Below are positions 57,153 to 64,000 of a stretch of DNA of 64,000 nucleotides, piece by piece; the first letter of the stretch is position 1; the number at the start of each line of letters is the position of its first letter. A model generated the notes under the pieces. It searched no databases, was not told where the DNA came from, and worked only from the letters and a program-made list of their open reading frames with translations. The DNA lies in the NCBI RefSeq assembly GCF_034006335.1, contig NZ_JAWDIQ010000002.1. One strand, given 5' to 3'. The DNA is from Paracerasibacillus soli. GTDB lineage: Bacteria > Bacillota > Bacilli > Bacillales > Amphibacillaceae. The position numbers and the translations under genes are program-made.

Positions 57153-59041
57153 ATGCTGTCCATGTTCATATCTTTTCTTAAAATGCTTCCTTTAATCATG
57201 TTTTATGGATTCATTGTACTTTTAATCTATTTATTTATTAAAGATAAATATCAAAACCAGCACTCCATTTTGAAAACGCATCCAGTTTTGGGAAGATTGC
57301 GTTATCTCTTTGAAATGATTGGACCAGAATTTAGACAGTATTGGTTTTTAAATGATAAAGAGGGGCGTCCAGTTGATCGAGATACACAGGAGACAATTGC
57401 AAAGGCGGGCAAATACGCAAACACTGTCATTGGCTTCGGGTCAAAAAAGGACTTCCAGAAAACAGATTTCTATCTCACAAATGCAATGTTTCCGTTAAAT
57501 GTTGATGAATTAGAAGTTGATAATCAACCACTAATGAAAACATATACGTACCAAATTGTGAATGAATCTATTACGAGTAGAAAAGAAAAACGTAATCAAG
57601 TAGATATCAAACCTTGGTACTTAACAGATGAGAATCGAGTCGTGCTTGGAAAAGATAGAAGACATCCGTTTTATGTAAAAGGATTAATCGGGATTTCAGC
57701 TATGAGTTATGGGGCATTATCTAAGAGCGCAGTAAAAGCATTAGCACAAGGGGTAGCCATTAGTGGCGGTAGTTTTATGAATACAGGTGAAGGTGGCATC
57801 TCACCATATCATTTGTCAAAAGTGTACGAAATTATCGATTCGAGCTTTGTACCAAGCGATCGTTTAAGTAGAAGAATGATAAAGTTTATTGAAGAAAATA
57901 CGTATGCCTCTCATTTCGAATTAAAAAAACGCTTTGGTGAAGACGCCGAAAAGGGTGTAGCTTTATTACTCGAACACGGTATCGTCAAAGAAAGAACGAC
58001 AGATTTAATTTTCCAAGTTGGCTCCGGATTATTCGGCGCACGAAAAGATGGCAAATATGATGAAGAGACATTTTTAGAAAATGCATTGCGTCCAGAGGTA
58101 AAAGCAATTGAAATGAAACTAGCACAAGTGCAAAAGTGCGTGGTGGCAAGTTACCCAAAGAAAAAATCACACCAGAAATTGCTGAAATCCGCGGTGTTGA
58201 AATGGGACATGATGTAGAAAGTCCAAATCGATTTCCGTTATTTTCCGACATGGATGGATTATTTCAGTTACTTACCCATTGGCAAGACATTACTGGTAAA
58301 CCTATTGGAATAAAAGTTGTTGCTGGTGACGAACATACCTTTGACGAACTCGCTAAGTATATGCGCGATACTGGCAAAACCCAGATTTTATCTCGATTGA
58401 TGGTGCAGAAGGTGGAACAGGTGCAACCTATCAAGAAATGGCGGATAGCCTTGGTTTACCAATTTTCTGGTATTCGAATATTAGATGAAACATTACGTGA
58501 ATATGGTGTACGTGATCAAGTTAAAATCATTGCTTCAGGAATGCTAGCTACTGCAAATAAAATGGCTGTTGCCTTATCGCTTGGAGCAGATTTAATTTAT
58601 GTAGCACGTGCCGCCATGAATACAGTTGGGTGCATTAATGCAGCGAAATGCCATACAAACTTATGTCCAGTTGGTATTACATCACATTTACCACATCTAG
58701 AGGCCGGTGTTGTTGTAGAAGAGAAGAGATTCCGTACTGCTAACTACTTACGAACAATGCGAGAGGGATTATTTATGTTAGGGGCTTCATGTGGATTAAG
58801 TTCACCAACTGCATTTGATTACAAACATATCGCACTAAGAAAGTCGGATAATGAAGTGCGCAAATACGATCATATTTTTACAGGAAGTACGCCATCTAGA
58901 AGTGAATCTACAGATGATAAAAAAACGCATGACTTTATCCAAGCCCATAGAGACTCAAAATCAAGTGTAAAAGAAGAACCTGAAAAATCAACCGAACAAG
59001 TAATCTATAAAATGGAAGAACGTGAATTAGTAAATAGCTAA
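57153..59041 (+). CDS. Stand-alone FMN-binding glutamate synthase-like protein (GltB central/FMN domain, YerD-type; frameshifted as read)
   Basis: Begins with one membrane helix (residues 10-30). The TIM-barrel FMN domain contains IGISAMSYGALSKSAVKALAQ, GGSFMNTGEGGISPYH, IDGAEGGTGATYQEMADSLG, and the iron-sulfur Cys group AMNTVGCINAAKCHTNLCPVGI near residue 515. No N-terminal glutaminase domain. Three breaks, all homopolymer losses: near 58125 (AAG to AAGG), 58380 (CCC to CCCC) and 58460 (two T). Repaired length is about 630 residues. Similar to Bacillus YerD. Its true substrate is unknown to me. Confidence 0.83.
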
Positions 59042-59063
59042 AGGATAAAATTGATAATGCATG

Positions 59064-59103
59064 AACTGCATGAAGTGAACGTCGATTTCATGCAGTTTTT
59101 TTC
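59064..59103 (+). terminator. Intrinsic terminator of the GltB-like gene
   Basis: AACTGCATGAA and TTTCATGCAGTT arms around an 11-base loop followed by a T-run; 23 bases past the stop. Confidence 0.85.
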
Positions 59104-59157
59104 ATCCTTTTCCTAGGTTTGTTATATTGACCTAGACATTGTATATGCATGATAGGA

Positions 59158-59733
59158 TTACAATGAATCATTCACCTGATTCATAAACATCGTCAAAACT
59201 TCTGCACCTTCGTTATCTACAGGCATAAACAAATGTGGCTTTGTGCCTTTAAAGTAAGCAGTATCTCCCTTTTCCATCAAATGCCTTTCCCCATCATAAA
59301 ACAAATAAATAGATCCTTCTAATATATAAATAAATTCATCTTGGGAATGGGTGTATGGCTCATTGCGATAATTTGAATCCATTGGTGTAACATGCACAAT
59401 CGTTGGTTCTATATTTGCAAAACGCGGACGTGCTAATAGCTCATATGAATATCCCATACTATTATTATCATCTACTCGATATTGTCGGTCAGACTTTGCT
59501 TGTAGCACTAAATCTGTCTCGGGACGATTATCAAGTACCCATGATAGCGGTACTTCAAGTGCATCACTAATTTTTGATAGTGTTGCAACTGCAGAGGCTG
59601 TTTGGCCATTTTCTATTTTTGATAACATACTTTTAGAAATGCCACATTGATCAGCAACTTGTTGTTGGGTCTTTTTTATGCTTAATCTCGCTTGTCTAAT
59701 TTTTCTTCCGATCTGTTGCAGGTCGATTTTCAT
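59158..59733 (-). CDS. XRE-cupin transcriptional regulator
   Basis: N-terminal HTH (residues 8-62; QQVADQCGISKSMLSKIENGQ) joined to a C-terminal cupin sensor domain (about 115-185; HSQDEFIYILEGSIYLFYDGERH; KGDTAYFKGTKPHLFMP). The His and Glu of the cupin metal site appear in THSQDE. Such proteins (PuuR/YdcN-like) control polyamine, amino acid or sugar genes; no ligand can be assigned. Divergent from the CDF gene. Confidence 0.88.
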   Translation of the reverse strand: MKIDLQQIGRKIRQARLSIKKTQQQVADQCGISKSMLSKIENGQTASAVATLSKISDALEVPLSWVLDNRPETDLVLQAKSDRQYRVDDNNSMGYSYELLARPRFANIEPTIVHVTPMDSNYRNEPYTHSQDEFIYILEGSIYLFYDGERHLMEKGDTAYFKGTKPHLFMPVDNEGAEVLTMFMNQVNDSL

Positions 59734-59989
59734 TCTCCCCTTTCATCATGTGAAAACAATAGGCATGGCATTATATTCCAACATTATCTATTCTTTGTAT
59801 CGTGCCTTAATCATAGAATACGAATCCCACATGGTCAAGAGTCGCAACAATTCTCACCATTCACATCTTTACCAGACGAAACAAATTTGCACCTTTCTTC
59901 TTTTGTTTAAATTTAAAAAAACCTTGCTATAGACCCACATGGGGTTCGCTTGTTACGATAGATAGGAATGGATAGAGAGTGGTGATTTG

Positions 59990-60880
59990 ATGCGGGAAAA
60001 CTCACGGCCAATCATTATTGCAACATGGATTGGTATCGTTGTAAATATTTTACTTACAATTTTAAAGGCGATTGGTGGCCTTTTATCTGGAAGCCGTGCA
60101 CTTTTAGCCGATGCACTTCACTCTGCCTCAGATGTAGTTGGATCTGTCGTCATTTTATTCGCAGTTAAAATAGCAAATAAACCTCCAGATGAGGAACACC
60201 CATATGGCCATGGGAAAGCGGAGAATATTGCTTCGGTTATTGTCGCTTTATTATTAATTATTGTCGGCATTGAAATTAGCATTTCATCTATCAAGGTCTT
60301 CTTTGGAGAAGTTCCCCAAGCACCTGGTAAACTAGCACTTATCATTTTAATCGCTTCCGTAATCATAAAAGAAATACTGTTTTATTACAAATATTGGCTG
60401 GGAAATAAATATAAAAGTACAGCATTAATTAGCGAGGCTTGGCACCACCGTTCTGACTCGCTATCTTCTCTGGCAGCCCTTGCTGGAGTGGGATTAGCGA
60501 TACTAGGAGATAAGTTACAAGCTACGTTTTTAGTTTACGGAGATGCGGTTGCTGGTATTATCGTTTCTATTATTGTCATGAAGGTTGGCTACGAATTGGT
60601 GAAGACCTCTTCCTCGGTCATTCTAGAAGAAGTACTTAGCAAAGATGAAATCCAAGTTTATCAAGCTACAGTGCAACATGTAGATGGCGTTCTACGGATT
60701 GATCAACTACTCGCAAGAACACACGGCAGTTATATTATTATTGATATTAAAATAAGTGTTGATCCAAATATAACAGTAAAATCGGGACACGATATAGCGC
60801 TATATGTAAAACAGGCGCTCATTCAAAACCATAAAGAGGTAGAGGACGTACTTGTCCATATTAATCCATATTTAGATTGA
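59990..60880 (+). CDS. Cation diffusion facilitator (CDF) metal exporter
   Basis: Six-helix proton-driven exporter of Zn/Fe/Mn/Co type ions. Metal-site helices: LLADALHSASDVVGSVV (DxxxD with HS) and SEAWHHRSDSLSSLAALAG (HxxxD), plus the loop PDEEHPYGHGKAENI. A C-terminal cytoplasmic domain (about 210-297) has HGSYIIIDIKISVDPN and HINPYLD. ATG 59990; about 296 residues. The metal is not predictable; DxxxD/HxxxD sets are common in Zn and Mn types. Confidence 0.9.
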   Translation: MRENSRPIIIATWIGIVVNILLTILKAIGGLLSGSRALLADALHSASDVVGSVVILFAVKIANKPPDEEHPYGHGKAENIASVIVALLLIIVGIEISISSIKVFFGEVPQAPGKLALIILIASVIIKEILFYYKYWLGNKYKSTALISEAWHHRSDSLSSLAALAGVGLAILGDKLQATFLVYGDAVAGIIVSIIVMKVGYELVKTSSSVILEEVLSKDEIQVYQATVQHVDGVLRIDQLLARTHGSYIIIDIKISVDPNITVKSGHDIALYVKQALIQNHKEVEDVLVHINPYLD

Positions 60881-60986
60881 ATATTTATTTAGACTGAGAA
60901 TCTATTCGTTTTTGGAGAGAAATCAAGCATGACACATGATATAGTTGAAATTGCTGGATGGTACGCGTTAACGTATGACTAATTAA

Positions 60987-61019
60987 AAGGGTCAGACCCC
61001 CACATGGGTCTGACCCCTT
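60987..61019. terminator. GGGTCAGACCC inverted repeat, terminator between convergent genes
   Basis: AAGGGTCAGACCC and GGGTCTGACCCCTTA arms around CCACAT. T-rich ends on both strands. Another member of the family at 27033, 47609 and 50310. It terminates the CDF gene on plus and mvaB on minus. Confidence 0.8.
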
Positions 61020-61029
61020 ATATCTGGCT

Positions 61030-61941
61030 CTATCCATTAGCCTTTGCTGCTGCGACTGCCAATGATTTACTTGGGAGCAGTTTTCCCAACTTATTTTGAA
61101 TATATAAGGAGGCATCACGAATCTTCTTTTCATCTATACCTGTTTTAATTCCCATACCGTGCAATAAATATAAAATATCATTTGTCGCCACATTTCCTGC
61201 AGCACCCGGTGCATAAGGACAACCACCTAGACCGCCGATGGAACTATCAAAACGGTTAATACCATACTCCATGGATGTCATAATGTTTGCGATAGCCATT
61301 CCACGTGTATCATGGTAATGCATAATAATTTTCTCTTTCGGATATCTTTTTAATACTGCTTGAAGTAACTCCTCAACTTGCGATGGCACCGCTGATCCAA
61401 TTGTATCACCGAGTGACAAATCATCCACACCAAACTCAAATAACTGTTCACAAACCCGGATAACTGCTTCTGGTTCTATCTTTCCTTCATAAGGACAGTC
61501 AAATACGGTAGAAACATAACCTGTTACACGTTTGCCTGCACTTTTTGCCTCTTCTATTACCTGACCTAATACTGGATAAGTTTCTGCAATGGTTTTATTA
61601 ATATTCTTTTGATTATGTGTTTCACTTGCTGACATAAAAACAGAGGCACTATCAATTCCCGCTTCTAATGCTAAATCAAGTCCTTTCATGTTTGGAACGA
61701 GGGCAGAATAACAAACTTGTGGATTCCGTACAATTTTTTTCCCAACTTCATGTGCATCTGACAACTGCGGTACCCATTTTGGATGGACAAAAGATGAATA
61801 TTCTACTTCGGTAACGCCGGATTCCGATAACATGTTAATCCAAGCAATTTTATCAGCTGTTGCTACACGTTTTTTCTCATTTTGTAACCCATCTCGTGGT
61901 CCTACTTCTTTGATTTGCACAAATTCCGGCCAACGTTTCAC
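61030..61941 (-). CDS. mvaB: Hydroxymethylglutaryl-CoA lyase
   Basis: Splits HMG-CoA to acetoacetate and acetyl-CoA, last step of leucine catabolism. Motifs: IKEVGPRDGLQNEKK, VSTVFDCPYEGKI, DLSLGDTIGSA, the metal ligands in HYHDTRGMA, and the signature GLGGCPYAPGAAGNVATND with the catalytic Cys. 303 residues, typical. A promoter with a perfect palindrome lies upstream at 62037-62085. No other leucine-degradation genes are in view, so it is outside a liu cluster here. Confidence 0.95.
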   Translation of the reverse strand: MKRWPEFVQIKEVGPRDGLQNEKKRVATADKIAWINMLSESGVTEVEYSSFVHPKWVPQLSDAHEVGKKIVRNPQVCYSALVPNMKGLDLALEAGIDSASVFMSASETHNQKNINKTIAETYPVLGQVIEEAKSAGKRVTGYVSTVFDCPYEGKIEPEAVIRVCEQLFEFGVDDLSLGDTIGSAVPSQVEELLQAVLKRYPKEKIIMHYHDTRGMAIANIMTSMEYGINRFDSSIGGLGGCPYAPGAAGNVATNDILYLLHGMGIKTGIDEKKIRDASLYIQNKLGKLLPSKSLAVAAAKANG

Positions 61942-62036
61942 TCCTAACTCCCCTCCGTCAAAAATAATATATTTTCAACCTTTCATTTCATAACGTTCAA
62001 TACGTTACTATATCGTATTCAATTAGGTTTACTTTG

Positions 62037-62085
62037 ATTCAACATTGTTGAATACAATATATAATAAATATTCATACAATGTCAA
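62037..62085 (-). promoter_or_regulatory. mvaB promoter with overlapping operator palindrome
   Basis: Minus strand: TTGACA (62085-62080), 18-base spacer, TATATT (62061-62056). Just downstream is ATTCAACATTGTTGAAT (62037-62053), a perfect 17-bp palindrome over the expected start site. A looser GAATACG...CGTATTGAA pair lies further downstream (about 61993-62019). Repressor binding is inferred; size and position suit a TetR-type regulator. Confidence 0.65.
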
Positions 62086-62288
62086 CAGATTCAGGTAACT
62101 ATTTAGGAGAGCCGTAACTTTTATCCTTCGTCTAGCTACAATTACTTTATCCATTTATCTAGTTGAGAGCACCACCATTATTGATTGCCCACTAGATGGG
62201 AATCACTTCTTTAGGACAGTTTGTCTTTTCATCATGTAGTGGGAGGAATACATAATTGCAGCAAGTTTTCAAGCAATTATGCCCATAC
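62086..62288. other. Intergenic stretch without recognised features
   Basis: About 200 bases between the mvaB promoter and the ypjP terminator; no frame, RNA or repeat recognised. Confidence 0.4.
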
Positions 62289-62324
62289 AAAAAAGCCAAG
62301 TACCCTGCAGATACTTAGCTTTTT
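62289..62324 (-). terminator. Intrinsic terminator of ypjP
   Basis: On the minus strand AAAAAGCTAAGTA pairs with TACTTGGCTTTTTT around TCTGCAGGG; 22 bases after the stop codon. Confidence 0.8.
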
Positions 62325-62346
62325 AGACTTTTAGATTTATATGAAA

Positions 62347-62955
62347 TTACGCCATCCACTTTGGTGGCATATTTTTATCCCAATAAATTTCGCCAATTTC
62401 ATGGTGTTGTTCAAAATTATCATGGCTTAAATGATAATGAAAGTTAAACCAATACCCTTCTAGTGGACGGTTGTCACGACGTACGTGAAATCGGGCAATG
62501 TCCTTTTGATTTCGTTCATCATAAACATGAAAAATTCTCTCACCAATTCCAGGTGCTGGCTGTTCTGTTATGGCATAAAATGGTACATCATCATCTGCCG
62601 CCTGTTCCAAAACCGTCGTTAATACACTTTCCATCGCCGGTAAAATATTTGCTGCAAATTCATCCTCTACTTGCTCTGCAATTTTAGGACCAAGCTTCGT
62701 AACCGCCTGTTCCTTTGCCTTTTCTGTTAAGTCTTGTATATAATCATCTTTTACGAAATGATGACTTTCATCTAAATGTTTGATTTCTTCAATTTCAACA
62801 GTAGATATTGCTGATACTGTTTCATCTACATTTGACTTGGATGCATATGCATCTTTATTATCCGCTTCATCTGTCACATGAAATGGCGGAACATACATAC
62901 CAAGCGTAACGATAGCAATGAGCGTGACTGCAATTTTTCTCATCCAAAGTTTCAT
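62347..62955 (-). CDS. ypjP: YpjP-like secreted/membrane-attached protein
   Basis: N-terminus MKLWMRKIAVTLIAIVTLGM is an uncleaved signal or membrane anchor, nearly the same start as Bacillus YpjP. A Glu/Lys helical region is followed by the conserved C-terminal part with RFHVRRDNRPLEGYWFNFHY and EIGEIYWDKNMPPKWM, the family hallmark. The length of 202 residues matches. Function unknown in all species. Confidence 0.88.
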   Translation of the reverse strand: MKLWMRKIAVTLIAIVTLGMYVPPFHVTDEADNKDAYASKSNVDETVSAISTVEIEEIKHLDESHHFVKDDYIQDLTEKAKEQAVTKLGPKIAEQVEDEFAANILPAMESVLTTVLEQAADDDVPFYAITEQPAPGIGERIFHVYDERNQKDIARFHVRRDNRPLEGYWFNFHYHLSHDNFEQHHEIGEIYWDKNMPPKWMA

Positions 62956-63134
62956 GATATAACCTTCTTTATCGCATTTTCAATTCCTTCATGTAAAATT
63001 ACTATATAAAACATATGATAATCAAGATTCAGACTGTTCTATCTACACTATACTTCTATTTTAACACGAAACGCTAGAAAGTCTATCATACTTTAAGTCT
63101 AATTTTCAATGATATTTTACCAGGAATTAATTTA

Positions 63135-64000
63135 TCATGCTATATCTTCTTGGGGCAATTCCTTTTTCTCTTTCTTTCTAGTAAATATTTTCTTTAATCC
63201 GCTTTCCATATGTTCAAACAATAAATAAATAGCAGGTATCAATACTAATGTGATGCATGTTGAAAACAGTAGTCCAGATATAATGACAACAGCTAGTGGT
63301 GATTGATAGCCACTTGATGCTCCAGTAGCGAAGGCGAGTGGAATCATCCCACCTACAGTTGTTAATGTTGTCATAAAGATTGGACGAATCCGATCTTTAC
63401 CCGCCAATACGATTGCTTCATTTGTATGCATACCTTGTGCACGCAACTGCTTCACGCGATCAATAAGAAGAATACCGTTATTTAACACGATACCAATTAA
63501 CATAATAACGCCAATTCCAGATAAAATATTTAACTCCTTTTGCGTGATAAATAATCCTACGATTACTCCTGTTATCGTGATAGGAATGACGGATAATATG
63601 ATAATGGGATGTTTTATACTATTAAACTGCACTGCCATGACAAGAAAAACAAGAAATAATGATACAGCAAAGATAACGAGCAAATCAATAAACGCATCTT
63701 GCTGTGCCTCTAGTTCACCAGCTAACGAAACCGTGTAACCATCTTCAACTTCCATATTCTTTAATAACGCTTGAACATCACGATTCACAGCACCCAAATC
63801 CCTATCTTCAATATCTGCCATTACTCGAACATACCTTTCACCATCTTGGCGTTCTATCGTTGTTGGAGTCGTAACTGGCATTAAAGAAATATAGTTTGCT
63901 AATTTTTTAGGACCTATCGCTGTATTAATTTCATAATCTAACAATGTAGATTGTTTCGTAATAGCTTGATTTGCCTTTAAATTAATCGGCTTTGCTAGGC
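63135..64000 (-). CDS. RND efflux transporter (AcrB/SwrC family), C-terminal part, cut by the window edge
   Basis: The open frame continues past 64000. Visible are the end of the second periplasmic-type loop (ERQDGERYVRVMADIEDRDL) and the last membrane bundle: AVSLFLVFLVMAVQFNSIKHP, GVIMLIGIVLNNGILLIDR and MTTLTTVGGMIPLAFATG, typical of RND helices 8-12 including the F-NS-K/GIVLNN signatures. The C-terminus is a basic tail. The family includes Bacillus SwrC for surfactin and drug export. No adaptor gene can be seen. Confidence 0.9.
   Translation of the reverse strand, partial: LAKPINLKANQAITKQSTLLDYEINTAIGPKKLANYISLMPVTTPTTIERQDGERYVRVMADIEDRDLGAVNRDVQALLKNMEVEDGYTVSLAGELEAQQDAFIDLLVIFAVSLFLVFLVMAVQFNSIKHPIIILSVIPITITGVIVGLFITQKELNILSGIGVIMLIGIVLNNGILLIDRVKQLRAQGMHTNEAIVLAGKDRIRPIFMTTLTTVGGMIPLAFATGASSGYQSPLAVVIISGLLFSTCITLVLIPAIYLLFEHMESGLKKIFTRKKEKKELPQEDIA

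Noticed and set aside
60929..60982. 17-codon frame with GGAGAG upstream, after the CDF gene
   Set aside because: Too short and directly before a terminator; likely chance.
1..64000. CRISPR array, rRNA or tRNA genes, complete insertion sequence, prophage
   Set aside because: No regularly spaced repeats, no RNA gene signature and no transposase or phage structural frames found on either strand by reading.

Overview
This is a low-GC window from a Bacillota genome, most likely a halotolerant Bacillaceae member of the Oceanobacillus/Virgibacillus kind. The clues are strong AGGAGG-type ribosome sites, sigma-A promoters, many T-rich intrinsic terminators, Bacillus-type genes (ypjP, YdbS/YdbT-like PH-domain pair, csaA, htpX) and GC-rich dispersed repeats of a style I associate with Bacillaceae. 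The genus is a guess; family level is fairly safe.

Layout: 1-2525 holds gdhA (NADP glutamate dehydrogenase) and a sirtuin. 2790-5696 (minus) is an ABC importer of the tryptophan/tyrosine-type family. 6071-20919 is one long minus-strand train: paaA-B-C-D, an EthD-like gene, paaF, paaG, an aldehyde dehydrogenase, paaH, paaJ, a nitronate monooxygenase, then a complete 2-oxoacid dehydrogenase complex (E1alpha, E1beta, E2, E3). The regulator paaX (plus) and paaY-paaI (minus) follow. I see no PaaK CoA ligase and no PaaE reductase. The pairing suggests, as a hypothesis, that phenylpyruvate is turned directly into phenylacetyl-CoA by the oxoacid dehydrogenase and then ring-epoxidised by PaaABC, so that the importer, gdhA and this train could form an aromatic amino acid catabolic region.

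23502-25474 is the PH-domain pair; 25700-32086 (plus) has a small ORF, an MscS channel, an OxlT-like MFS carrier, a YdeP-type molybdopterin oxidoreductase and fdhD. 32114-37422 (minus) is a sucrose regulon (LacI regulator, PTS EIIBC, fructokinase, sucrose-6-phosphate hydrolase) with three operator-like palindromes. 37732-47590 contains an SDR, a GGDEF protein, rlmN, a luciferase-like monooxygenase, a stand-alone purC, a CoA transferase with a LytTR regulator, a thioesterase and htpX. 48135-53144 has an NDH-2-like flavoprotein, a lipoprotein, an ECF sigma/anti-sigma pair with its own ECF-type promoter, a CDGSH protein, csaA and two small ORFs. 53382-56167 is glcF-glcD. 56366-64000 carries two XRE regulators, a GltB-like FMN protein, a CDF transporter, HMG-CoA lyase, ypjP and the 3' part of an RND efflux pump.

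Sequence quality: about 30 frame breaks interrupt otherwise well-conserved genes. Nearly all those I could resolve are explained by one or two bases missing from a short homopolymer run, so I treat them as probable assembly errors rather than real pseudogenes. Broken genes are therefore listed over their full span as CDS with the break described.
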